64,000 bases of DNA from Paraspadella gotoi (Eukaryota > Chaetognatha), in NCBI GenBank assembly GCA_051294375.1, contig CM119266.1, positions 17,106,087 to 17,170,086 on the forward strand, in the 5' to 3' direction. The position numbers were made by a program, and so were the translations under genes. Shown one piece after another: positions 1 to 13,900 of the stretch (positions are counted from its first letter, which is position 1; each line of letters starts with the position of its first letter). Below the pieces are notes generated by a model. It did not search any database, was not told the origin of the DNA, and saw nothing but the letters and a program-made list of their open reading frames with translations.

Positions 1-1982
1 AAGAACAAAATGCAAGTTGAAGGAAAAGAGGGAATTTGAAAAAAAGAGGCAAGCTCTGTCAAAATCGTTTCAACACCCTTAGCGCAATCATAACCTTCAT
101 AACAGCCTACACAGCATACTGAAAGATGCTGAGGGGAGAGCATTTAAATAAATCATAAACTTATAATTTGATAAAGCAATGTGGTTACCAGGATAGAGGC
201 TCCCCTACCGCCAGAAACTTTCTCTCCCCCGGGTTTTCTCTTCCCTCTCCTCATCCCCGAAACACAAATATAGGTTCTTGGAGATGGGCATCACAACAGC
301 TCTCTAGGTCTCGGGGTCCATGAAACTTCCCTCTCCCTTCTCCCCTTTTTACCATCTAAAAAAATTAAAATGTTTAAGAATTTACATTAGATTTTTTTTC
401 AGTAGCTTCTGCTTCCATTTTTTCGTAGGTCAAATAGTTTAGAAGTTAGAGGCTAAAAAAGATCGCTTCCTCAAGTGAAAATGGCAAAAAAAAATCATAT
501 TTAGTTTTCTATTATTTTTAATATTGAATTATTTGTTTTTAATTCAAATTGAGTTATTTTTTTTCATTTTTTTAATTTTGGGAATGCCAGAGGCAGGGCA
601 CCTCTCTTTGTTTCATAAAGGTGCCATTGTAGCTTTCAGAAAAGATGCGTAACATCAGCAGCGGGGCTAAAAAAGTGTAGAAAAACATATCACCGTCATA
701 CCTCAATTCAAGAGCATGCCCAGATGATTGCAGGCAGTAATCGATGACGAGGGAAGGTATATATATTTTTATTTAAAAAATAACCTTTTCAACAATTATG
801 TCAATATGTGATATACTTTTTTCTAGATAGTATGTATCCTATTATCCCTTTCCATATTATTAATATATTTCTAACCATAGATAGATACATACCTTCATTG
901 GTTACCTGTTCTTTTGTTCTTTTTCTTATATTCGTTTTTCTTCCTCATTCTATTTTTTTCATTTGCTCGCTTTTCGTTTTTCTGTTAATTATATTCGTTC
1001 ATTTTTTATTCATTTAATTTTAGTTGCGCCGCGCGTACTCGCGTCACTTTTCAGTTGGTCTGTCTGTCAGTCCTACTTATGTTAAAAATGCTCATAACTT
1101 ACATTTAGTTGGTTGCTCATTTGTTAAAACAAGAATAAACTTCAAATAAAAGGGACTGCTAGCACCGCCTTCAGGAAATCGTAAAACTATAAAAAATAAA
1201 AGACATAATTCCGATTCAGTGCGTGTCATAAATAGACGGGCTTAGAAAGTTATTGTAGTAATGTCATATCACGTCATGTCATGTCCCGAGAAATACACGT
1301 GATAAGGCAGTCACTGCGATGTAACACAATAGAATTATCATTTTTGTTTTTTGTACTTTCCAGTTATTCGTTCATTTTCATCACTTGTTCATTTTTTTTT
1401 TAAATCGTTCCTTCATTTGAAAGAGAGACACAGTGATACACACAGACACATAAAATGACATTTTATATATGTACAATATTCATTTTTAAAATGTTTCTCG
1501 AATTTCGATTCTAGACATATTTATAATTTTTATTACGCTATACCAAACTAAATAGCCAAATAGGGGCAATGGTTGAATTCCTTACACAAATGACTGATAG
1601 AATCATCGTTATTATTTCTTTCTTTAAAGAGAAATTAGAAATTTTTCACGCTCAAATTATTTTCTTAATCATTAATGAAATTCATACGTCGTTTTTGCTA
1701 CATAACAATTAGGAATGATACGTGGTAACCATTTGAAACAAAATTTAAATTTAGATCAACATCAAGCCGATTGTAATTAAGACAAGTCACCAAATACAAA
1801 TACCAAAGCTTTTATTTGACAAAATGACTCAATTAAATTCAATATAATTAAAATTGATAAAACATAATCTATCATGCTAAATTCAGGCTCAAAACGATAA
1901 CGAAATAATTGGATCTTCAAAACGGTTTTTCCTTGCCACCAGATTATTGACCTTATATCCATTTTGTAATCGGTTTGGATCG
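1..1982. other. Gene-free stretch downstream of Lasp
   Basis: I see no conserved coding exon here. It holds T-rich sequence and, at about 1022-1320, a partial copy of the GTTGCGCCGC-ended repeat best seen at 56963-57310. The shared parts are the CGCGTCACTTTTC segment, the GTCTGTCTGTCAGTC run and the CATGTCATGTC/ACGTGATAAGGCAGTCACTGC segment. Confidence 0.5.
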
Positions 1983-4900
1983 CTACAGCACTAGTTCGAC
2001 GTAATTGGCTGGCAACATTCCGGCATGTCCGCTCCTTTTGTGCACCCCCTATAAATGTAATTAAAAATCATTTTGATAATACGATGATATCTTAAATAAA
2101 TTGATGAGTCTGGTTTCGCAGGGCGCCACATCCGTATCGGTGTCACCACGCGGTGGCAGAGAGTAGTCCAGAGCATTGGATCTGGTTGCAGGCCTGTTGT
2201 CGGGCCGAAGCTTTCAAAAGTAGGTGGATTACCCCACACTTTTATTGTGCCCAGTGGGTGTGGGAGATTTTTCTGGAACTAAACAACCGGTAGTAAACTA
2301 TCTAACCGGCCAGTCACACATCGGAAATGATGTGTTAGCCCAGTGCGCGGTTACAAAGCTGATAAAAAAAGGAGTCGTATACACCGAGTAGTGATACCAA
2401 TCGCTACAAGCATATCTAACGTGTTTAGTAAATACAGAGTAAACACGTAAACATAGTAAACACTGTTTACCTTGCATTGATTTACCTGCATCCATCCTTC
2501 ATCAATTGGTTCGCAATTAATAATGAGGTCTCCCTCATCAAATCCAATTTCGTCATCATCTTGAGCCCGGTAGTCGTAGATCGCCTTGTAGACCCGCTGA
2601 AAGAACGTAATTTTATTATAATAACTTTTTAGCCGGATCTGTTTACAGTAGATTCCGGCTCCATAATTCACTTTGTCGGTCCGCCCCCAAATCTTGTCGG
2701 GCATTCACTTATATCATGTCAGAACATCTAATTATGATAAAATACCAAAAAAATTTCCGTCCGTCCGTCTGTCTGTCTGTAGCAAAAAATACCAATTACT
2801 CGTGATTTGATGGAGGGATAAGAATGAAATTTTGTGTGTGGGAAGGAAAGTGTGTGATTGAGCAGGAAATTGATGTAAGTCGCGGTGCACAGTCTCGTGG
2901 AAAAGTTTATTCACGCTATTCTCATGCAAAATTTTTTACCTTGTGACCAAAATTTTTGCTCTGTCTGATTACTAACATATGCCTTATATTCAAACGAACC
3001 TAGGCTCTTTTTACCATGACTGTTTTTCATCAGTAAGATCGCAAAGATTATCAAAATATGTAAAAAATCAGGCTAAAAGTAGCTTAAAACGGTGACAAAA
3101 TTTCTTACCATCGTTATTGTAATTGATCTGGGTTAAACTTGGTTATTAAAAAAAATTATATTCAAACTCAATTGACTACTAGAGATCAAGAGCTATCTTT
3201 TAAACCTATTATTTTTTCATTTAAAGGAAATTTAAGGCATAACAATTAACCAAATATCTTTAAATCAGAATGACAAAACAATATTGCTTTTTTCTAGTTT
3301 TTGTATTCATTTTGTGGCTGTGACTTGTTTGGCGTTTTAAGAAAGATCTAAGAGTCATTTTTGGGAAAAGCATCTTCTTAGAACTTTAGGTATAAATTTT
3401 TATAAAAATATTTTAAAGTTTAGTATACTAAAATGATTTTTAATTAATTAAAAAGTTAAATATTTACATTTTTGAAAAAAACATTTGTCTCATGGAGAAT
3501 TATAAATAAGGAACTTGAGAAATAATTTTGCATTTTGAAAAAAATCAGATTTTTCCCAATCGATTTTGTCACAATCTGATGTTTTTATTTTTTTGATTTA
3601 TTTATTTTTTATGCAAAATTATAATTCTTCGTGAGCATGGTCTGAAAAAGTTTTTAATTTTTAGTTTTTTATTCTTTTATGTTTTCCATAATTATTCAAG
3701 AGGGATATGGAGGACAGTTTTTCTTATTTTATGTTATTGTGATCATTTGCTATTAATTTTTATGAATCATTACTTTTAATAATAATACTGTAATGTTTTT
3801 TATATTAAAAAAAATTAATAATTTTTTTTCCTCCTTATAACATTGATAGGTATTATTTTTTAATGTATCAAAGACTATAATTATAGAAATGATAATTATA
3901 ATTATTGTCAATATTAACAAAAGAAATGGAAAGGTGAATTTGGAATGTTTATGACATAACAAGGCTGAGTAAGTGAGCAAAAGTTCTGAAATTGATGCAG
4001 AAACAAAGAAAAAGCGACAGAGAGAGAGTGAGGCAAAGAGTGAGAGCTAAAGAGCCAAAGCAAAAGTAAGAGAGAGAATTCTGATTGTTGTTTAAGATAC
4101 GAAGGTTGCACGTTCGAGGCTACCACAAATATTTTTTTTGTAACCAGGAGACGTCAGATAAGAAAGATATTGAATGTGACTTGATTGATTGATTAAATAA
4201 TTAATTAATAGATAAATAAATTGATTTATTGAACAATAAATTGAATAATTGACTGATAATTAATTATTGATTAATTAATTGATTAATTAACTGATTAATT
4301 ATTTGATTAATTAATACATCTTGTATTTCAAATCAGATCTGCCCACAGTCATTATTGGTAATTAATTAACAATTAATTAATTAATAATTAATTCAAGTTA
4401 ATTAATTATTTAATTAAATATTAATTAATTTTTTCAAGTTAATTATTAAATTAATTAGGCAAATAATTAATTTTATACAAAATGCTTGTTTTGATTGATT
4501 AATTGACTGATTAATTATTGATAAATTAATTGACTAATTGATTAATTAACTGATTAATTATTTTATTAATTAATACATCTTGCATTTACATTTAAAATAA
4601 AAATAAAAAGAAGCATAATCAATAAACAAAACATATTTAATAACTGTCCTCACCCAATTTCAAGGACCTCGACGATGAGAAGCTGTATATATACAACAAC
4701 AACGACGACGACGCCATTTATGTGCGAAACCACAGCAAAATCGTTGTAAACGCAGAGCGATTGCGACGATAAAAATACAAATTAAATTAATAAACTAAAA
4801 TTGATCTTTACTTTTTTTAATTAAACCTACTTCCACTAGCCTGATTCCGTTGAAACTTGAATTCCAGCTCAATGAACTAGTTTTTTAATCACGGACAAAA

Positions 4901-7900
4901 TTTCAACTCAATTGATTTATCCAAACATAAATAATAAGGCTTTAAAGATATGGGAGAAAAGATGGACAGACAGACAGATGGACAGACAAATGTTTAAAGT
5001 TTTTGATATCAAACGACAGCTTAAACAAAGGAGATTCTGACTGCATTGTTTTTTAAGAGATATGTTGTTCACACATTATAGAATAAACCAATCTTCTTTT
5101 TAGTTTGAATTCTGACGGCATTTAGGTATTTAACTGTATCTTGAGAGCATTAAAAGATTTTGCATTAATTTTTATACATAACATTCACGGAGTAATGACC
5201 TAGAATGAGAAATAATAAAAAATGAAAAAATCAATAATGAATTTTTTTTTTTAACTGCATAGTTTATTCTACGAGACTGTACATCGCGTCGTAATCATCC
5301 AAGTGAAAATGGGCTAAAATGGGAAAAACAAACATACTATTTCACTATTTGATTGATTATGCTTTTTTTTATATTAAATGTAAATTCAAGCTACATTATT
5401 TAATTATTAATAAGTAAATAATTTATTAATTATTTGTAATTAATTAATTTGGTGATTGAGATTGTTGTTTGTGATTGAGAAGCGAGACAAAATGGAAAAC
5501 GATTTTGACAAGAATAAAAAAATTAATATTAATTAATTAATTATCTTATCAGCTGCTTACCGCTAATGATCGTGGGCAGATCCGACATTGTTTGCTCAAA
5601 CTTGTTTTTTACTTACTAACTAATAACAATTATTACTGTCTCTTCAATAAAGGTTATTATTCCATCTTTGAAAAATTGTTTTTGAAATTGTTAAAAATTC
5701 GCAAAATTACCAAATTTATCCAAGGGGTTATTTTCAATTTTTGACCCATTTATGATCAGAAATTTTTAAAAGTTAGAATAGAAAAATTTAAAATAAAAAT
5801 TTTTTTTACTATTTTACTGATAATTTAAAATTGTAAAGTGTTCAATTTTGGCTCGCCTCACTAGATATCCTTATCAAAATTAATAAGTAGTTACTTACCC
5901 CTTCTGGCTTCGGAAGGGATGGGGGAGCTGAAGCAGGAACGTTTCTGTTTGCCTGAGAGCCACTGGAAGTGCTTTTCCACGCTGTAAGAAAAAAGAAAAA
6001 GAGTTAAACTTAATTAATATTATTATAATATATAATTAGGAAAAACATTTTTGAATTATTACATCGATTTTATTGACATGACAAGTTGATGATGAAGATT
6101 AAAAACTGTCCAGAGTCGAAACATGTCCGACTTATCATGTCAATTAAACCGTTGTAATAATTCAAAACTGTTTTTTCTAAATTCTAACAACAACGAAAAG
6201 AAAGTCTATACACAATATATAATTAATATAATTACTTATACGGGGATATATTTTTTGCTCAAATATAACTTTAAACCTTTTTCAGACAACTTTGATATTT
6301 AATGATTAAAAATAATGAATTTTTTTAAACAATTTATAAACAGTAAACTAATGATTATACATTATATTCCATTGCGTAGAGTACTTGAGAATAATTTTTT
6401 GATTTGAATAATCGACAAATAATAATTTTACCTATAATTTTACCTATTATTATAAATATTAAATACAAAACTTTTTTTTTGCATGTTTCTTTTTGAGGAA
6501 AAAAGTTATGCCGATGGAATACGTGCATTCCACAGGGGGGCATTATCAGACCAAACATTTTTAACCTTTATATATTATCTTCCATATTAAAAAAAAGGGT
6601 CATTCAACTTGAAAATAGGCAAAAATGAAGTACAGATTCAAAAAGCTGAGCTCCTGGCCATTCCAAAAATGTATTCATTTAAAACATTTGATTTTATATC
6701 GGTTTTAATTATAATATAAAATAAAAGAAACTTATCTGAAGAGTTGCAGGTCAAACGAAAAGGCCAATCCATCTGATGTTTTTTATGAATTTTTTATTAG
6801 AGAATTCGAAAAATGTAATAGAGAGACATTTTTAAATTTCAACTTGCATCCTTGAAAATAAAACGTTTTTAAACTTTAACCCTGAATTCTTTTTAACTGG
6901 AACACGTTTATCGAAATGTCTCTCTATTACATTTTCACAAATGTTTTTAAGATTGCTAATCAAATTTTTAAATCAATATTATTGCAATCGTTTAGGCTGC
7001 AACTCTTTACATTCAGTGTAGATTCAGTGTAGATTGAATTTCTTTACCATCTATTTAATTAAAGATTTTGTTCAAGACTGAAAAACCAACAGAGTAACAA
7101 GATTAATTGTTTAACTCTCCCCTTCTAAATTTGCCTTTACCGTGTTTTAACTTCTTACCAAGAATTTTTTAACAACCAGATTGAAAAACAAATCTTTAAA
7201 AAATGTGCTTACCGATTTAATTTAACAATTTTTTTATTTACCGATTTAAAAAAAAATATTTAAAACAGAATGTTTACATATAAATAAAAACTTTTTTGGT
7301 GATTACGATATATTTCTCGATGTATTATCTCTTATACATCAAAGATTATGCATTGTTAAGTTGAATGACCTTTCCTCTTAATGTTCTTTGGTACAAGACA
7401 GTTCAATTTCATAATTTTGATTTTTAACATTCACTGTGCTTTAACTATTAATAAATATAAATAGGGCTAATCTTTGTCAATGGTTTGCAACTTCATACAT
7501 TTATGAGAAAACTTTCAATGGACCAAAAATTTATAAAATGGCTAGAAGAAATAGTAATTATTTTTTTAATATTTATTTATAGATAAGAAATGTCAAATTT
7601 TTTTTTGAATTTTGTGTTTTTAAAAGCAGATTCAGATAACTTGTCTATAAGTTGTTTACACAAAGTATAATTCTTTTTTCAATATTTTTATGTTTTTAAC
7701 AATTTTTGCTAATTTTCAGTAATAAAACATTAAAATTTTATAAAGTTGTAAGTACATTTATTGCTTAACTTTTTGAGCTCTATCAGAATCAATTAAAAAA
7801 AAACTTAAAATATCAAAAAAATTTTGACATTATATAGCAATATAATATTTTTAATTAGCGAATTACTCATGGTTTGGAACATATTTGCAAAAAAATATTT

Positions 7901-10900
7901 TAACACAATAACTAATATCATGATGGACTTGTTTCATGCTGTTCCCATTAAAATTTGAATTTTGTCGGCTACCGCTAATATAATTTATAAAGGTAGGTTT
8001 TGTTTGGGTGGGCTGATCGACGGTGATCGAGGCCGAGGTAGGCAATGACTACACGGAGTCTCAACTCAGTCGCGAGATCATAAGTGAAGATGTTGTCACT
8101 TAAAATCGCGGGCATCCATCAAGCCATCTTTCTTAATTATTACCTTAAAGGAGTATCTAATCGATGGTGTAAAATTTAGATTAAAAAAGTGTCAACATTC
8201 TAGTTAAATAACAGAGAAATATGAGCCTAAATAATTAGAAAAACGTTAACTAAGATCGAAAGCTTACCCGCAAATACTTAGGATTGCGCCAATAATTAGC
8301 TATATATCATATTTATCATTCACGCTGATTTAATATTTTTAACAACCCAAAAGCTACTCCGGCTGTAGTTAAAGTCAACTTTCTCGCTTTAAAATTGCTG
8401 CAGGAATTCGATACATTTGACATATGACTTGTATGATTTTTTCTTGAAGATGTTCTATTCCAGCCAATGTAAGCACCTTAAAGGACAAAAAATTTAGTCC
8501 CGGTTGCCAAGCGATTGTAAACCTACAAGTTCGTAATACTAGTCGTGGACCGGGGAAGTGGCTAAATGAATATTAGGTTTCTTATATAAAAACTGATGCT
8601 TGGAACCGGGGTTCGTTTGACCACTTTGAGGTAGAGATTCCTTAACCGTTAAAACTTCACCGTTCATAACAGTGAAAAATTGTTTTAACTTAACCATGAA
8701 TTTTTTTATTTTAACAGTGAAATTCGGTTTTTTTTATTTTTTATAGTTTTGGTATTTTGGTAAAGAATATTTTGTTTTCTTTAACTTATTATGCTTTTAT
8801 TAATTTATTTATAAAAAATTTAAATAAATTTTTCTGAAAACAAATCATATTCGCGTTTTTATTATAATATTTTTACTTAATAAAAATGTCTACTTATTGG
8901 AAAAAAGATGGACGGTTTCTCTCCTGTCTGAAAAGGGAGAAAAAGGTTTCCTTAGGTTAAATTCGGGATCATCTCGCACAGGTTGACCGTGAATTGATGT
9001 CTCGTAAAAAAATTGTTTTCTAAAAATTTGTGGGCTGAAATGAGATCAGCATGAAGCTCTATGAAAGTGTAAAAGAAAATACATAATTCCAAGAAAAAAC
9101 ATAAAAAGAACTCCGCGGTTACTTGTATTTCAAAGCTGTCAAGTATCTGTTTAAAGCAGTGACATATATTGTTAAACATCAAAACATCAAAAAAAGGGGA
9201 CGCAATCAATCTGAATCAGGGTATACATTGGAGGTTGCCTCTTTAATATAAAAAAATTAAAGAATTAAAAAGCTTTCTTCTTGAGAAAAACAACTTTAAA
9301 ACGCCTAATTTAAAACGTAATCACCACCTATGAAAAAATTATATTCTATACGACTTACTTTACCGCCCACCTTAGACGAAGCTGAGAAGTGCATCAAGAC
9401 TTTTTATCTCTTAACTTCAAATATTAGCTGTTGACGCTTTTTAAAGATAGTTATTAAATTTTAAAAATGATACAAGCTCATAATCACTATCATTAATTTG
9501 TTTATTATCATTAATTCAGAGTATATTCTTTATTCCTTTACTTTATTATTGCATCCTAAGTATTGAAATAAGATTTGAATACAAAGATTTAATTGCTTTT
9601 CCTTTTTTTTATTCATTTATATTACATGAACATGTCTGTTTTGCATAAAAATAAAAATCGTCAAAATTAAACTCAAACTGTCTCTAATTTATATTATCAA
9701 ATTACTTAAGTTACTAAATTAACCGATTTTAACCGTTAATGGTTAAAAAAGTAGATTTTAAATGGTCAACCAACATTTCAGAAAAATTAACGGTTAAGGA
9801 AACTACTCTGAGGTTATTTAGTAAATATTCGGTTTTACTTTGTCTTTTGCCACTGATGATGACATAAGAATAATGTATCAAAATAATTTTTTAAAATTTT
9901 TTATTCCACTCAGTTACTACACTACGGCGCAAAAAAAAAAGTAACAACTTTTTTTGCTTGAAAAAAAAAATTGGATAGCTGAATTTTACAATCATATAGA
10001 AACATAAAACAAAGCTTATTAAAAGATAAATCGATTGGTTCTTGGACATCAAAGTTAGTTGCTACAAAAAATCTGATTTTCGTCAAGAGTCTATGAATTT
10101 TCCTTATTATAAAATATTTATAAAATGAAATTAGATAAACAAATTCAGCATCAAATATATTTTGGGATAGATGTTAACCATTTTTAACCTAATAAAATTA
10201 AAATGAGTAGGGAAACTATATGGAAAAACAATTTTTTAAAAGTAAGGAAAAAGCTTTTTTATATTTTTAATTATGGTATCTCATGTTGAAGCCGAATAAT
10301 ATAAACTTCCACTACTATCTGAACCAATTCAAATTTTTCTTGCACCAACCAATTCTTTACAAGAACTATAATTTTCATGTAAATTTTCTTAAAATTAAAA
10401 AAGAAATAGTGGTGTAATTAAATCTACTTTTTTTTACGCCGCAGGGTATTATGAAAATAAATATTTTTAATATGTTTACCAATATCATTCATCAATTCCT
10501 CCGCGGTATCATCTAATAGCTCTAATTCTTTAAACTGTTTCATAACTAGCTGGATCTTTTCTTGTTGAAGTTCATTTTGTTCTTTTGTCTGTTCCTGCAT
10601 ATCTACTTTTTGGCCAGCATTTTTAAATTCAGTTTCCTTATTTGAATTTTCTCCCATTCTCTGTTTTGAACTTAAATAAAAGTCTTTGCTCGGTTTTTGT
10701 TTATCCTGATCTTGATAATGAACGTTTGAGTATTGGTCTCCACGCACCCAATCTTTCCCATTCGAATCATTGTTCTGAATATCTTGGAGTAGATAATGTT
10801 GTTGCAGTTGGAGTGAATTATCTTGTTGCAGCGATTCAGTTTCCAATTCCAAACGATCTTTATAATTATCATTTTTAACAATATCTGAATTGTCAGCATT

Positions 10901-13900
10901 TTCCCTTTCCAAAAAATCTTTCTTCGATTCAGCGTCACTTCCGTCACTCTTCTCCGAATTTTTCACATCTTTCCGTTTTGACTTTTTGCCATTGTTATAA
11001 TCAACACTTTCACTTGATTTATAGTCAGGAGAAGGCGGATGAGTGATAACAAGATAAACGACTAACCCAATGACCTGATATTCAGTAACAAATTTAAAAA
11101 AAAATTTCAATCTACACCTTGATACCAAGCGACGGCACTCGGCAAAAGATATGTCATGGCTCAAAAACGGTCTTCCTGGAGGTCGATGTATTCCAGGGGA
11201 AGGTTTATTGTGTTTGCCGAGGGTAGTAATATTATCATGGTTGCTTTCTAGAGACATACTATGTATGCTATTGTGGCTATCAATCCGATTCACTTCCTTG
11301 AGCCAATCCTAGTGGCTCAGCGTGGGAAATGATAATCTGAACCCAGCATTTCTAAGTCCCTTGTTCGAATATTTGAATGAATAAATGTGTGAGAGATAAA
11401 GAGTCAAAAATGACAGGTAAAAGATGATAAACCACAAGTTCGATGCTTACCAAATTTTTTTAATAATAAAAAAAAGAGAGAGAGAGAATTTAGACGAATC
11501 AGAATAGACAGCGATTGAAAAGTTTTTTTTCTCTATTATATGCCAATTTGCATATTACAGTTAGTCATATTATAGATAGGAATGTATTAGTTATGACACG
11601 GTAGCTCATTGAGTAAAGCCATCTGCTATTGACCGTTAGTTACCAGGTTCAATATTAACCCGGTTCATCCGCTTTGGGATGTGTGATGACAACTGTAAAC
11701 GGGTTTAGTAGCGTGGATTACCCTAGCGCCAGGTTGGAGGTTCAGAAATCAGAACCCATTCTATGACTGTGGGAAGAGGTTCAAGTAGTTGATGCCAGTT
11801 ATCTTTAAAATTAAATTTATAATCCCAATTATAATTTATAATATAATATCTCAATTATAATTTATAATCCCAATTTATAATCTCAGAGTTCTCCTTTAGT
11901 CTGACAAACCCATATTTACTTTACCCCAAGAAGTAGTACGGCGGCAATTCCACCATAGAGTTGAACACTGGCAGTATAGTCTTGGCAGCAAAATAGTGAG
12001 CTTAACTGGTTGGCTTTTTCCTCTAGCTTGCCCGCCTCTTTTGCTAAATCTTCAGCAACCTTTGCTGTTTCTTGTAATTCTTCCGTTCTGTTTTGACTTA
12101 TAGCGTTATTTTTCTCCATGGTTGATCGAATATTTATTAATTCCTGAATCACGTCTCTCTGGATCAGGAAAGGTAATATAAAATAAATTTGAGTTTTTAG
12201 TCGGATCTGCTTATCAGCAGTTCCCGACTCTATAATTCACTTTGTCGGTCCGCCCCTCAATATTGTCGGGTACTCACTTATATCATGTCAGAACATCAAA
12301 TTATGATAAATTATAAAAAAAAATTATGTCCGTCCATCCGTCCGTCAGTCCTACCTTAGAAAAAAACACCAATTACTCGAGACTGGATAGATGGATTGGA
12401 TTGAAATTTTGTGTGTGGGTAGGGAAGTGTATGATTGAGCTGGATATGAAGTTTTAATGAAATCGTCCGAGTGGAAATGAGATTAAATGGAAAAAACAAA
12501 AAAATATATTTCACAATCTGAAGACCAATTGCTCATGAGTGGATGGGGCGATTGACCTGGAATTTTGTATGTGGGTAGGAAAGTGTGTGATTAAGCTGGA
12601 AATCAAGTTTCAATGGAATGGTTTGAGTGGAAATGAGTTTAAATGGAAAAAACAAAAAATCTGTTTCACTAATTGATTATGCTTCTTTTTTCCTTTTATA
12701 TCAAATGATTAATCAGTTAATTAATAAATTAGTCAATTATTTAATCAATAATTAATTAATCAGTCAATCAATCAAGTTTAATCGTTATCGGCATTATTTT
12801 CATCGTCGTCATTGCTTTTGTCGTAGTTAGTGACAAAAAGTCCTAAAAACAAACATTTGGGATCAAATTAATTAATTAATTGTCTAATTAATTAATTAAC
12901 TTGAAATATTTAATTATTAATTAATTAATTATCGATAATGATCGTGGGTAGATCCGACATTGTTTACTCAAACTTGTTTCTTAAAAAAATAGTGTCAAAA
13001 ATTATAGTTTCTGAAAAATTCGAATAAACCTTCTCACAAAACTGAACTATTTTTTCTCTAATTGCATTTTTTTAAAGGTTTTAAGCGAGCAACATCTAGC
13101 CAAATTTGATCGTACATTTTTATTTTGAGAGCTAAATCGCCGTTTAAAACAGTGATATAGATGAAGTGTCTGGCTAAGATAAGATATAAGACTAAACTTT
13201 GACGGAAAAAGCCAGATTTTTTAAAAATATATTCTTATACCGGCCTATGTAGAATGATGTTGTTACTATTAAGTTTCAAGTAAATCCAACCATGAATATA
13301 GAAAATATTAACCAGAATCTTAGAAAATCCACCCTTGATGGAAGATTTTTGCCTTAAAATTTGAAAACTTAGAATTCCGATCATTAGCTACTCTTTTAGT
13401 TTTAGTTAAATAACACTTTCACCAAAATTCACTTTACCATGATCGTATATATTAAATAAATAAAATATTTAAAAAAATTGTGAGCCCTTCAGATACTGGA
13501 TCAAAGGATTCCTGAATTTGAAGTCATTTATTGAACTGGAACATACCTAAATCCCGTTAATATTGTTTTGAAGGGAAAAAAATCCTTTTCATTTCTATAT
13601 AAAATCAAATATGAAAAACATTTTTGTACTGAAGCAGTTTATTTGTTCTGGCTCATTTGATATCAAAATGAATGATTTGACAAGAGAAAAAAAATGCGAG
13701 CTCTTCAGAGCATTGCAGAAGATCTAGAAACTCAAAAGATGGAATCGGATCATTGACTCCGGGAGAAATCACCGAAAATGGAATTAAGCTCTCTGATTGG
13801 TCAAAAGCCAGATGGAATCGGCCAATAGGCGGATGGGCTTCCATCTGCCTGGAAATTCTCCCCACGTCGTTGATCCACTTGCTCTGTATAAATTGCATTG

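Noticed and set aside
10642-10947. Alternative frames over the SNARE tail exon
   Set aside because: Shadows of the exon at 11074-10424, whose frame is fixed by the phase-0 junction splitting the membrane anchor.
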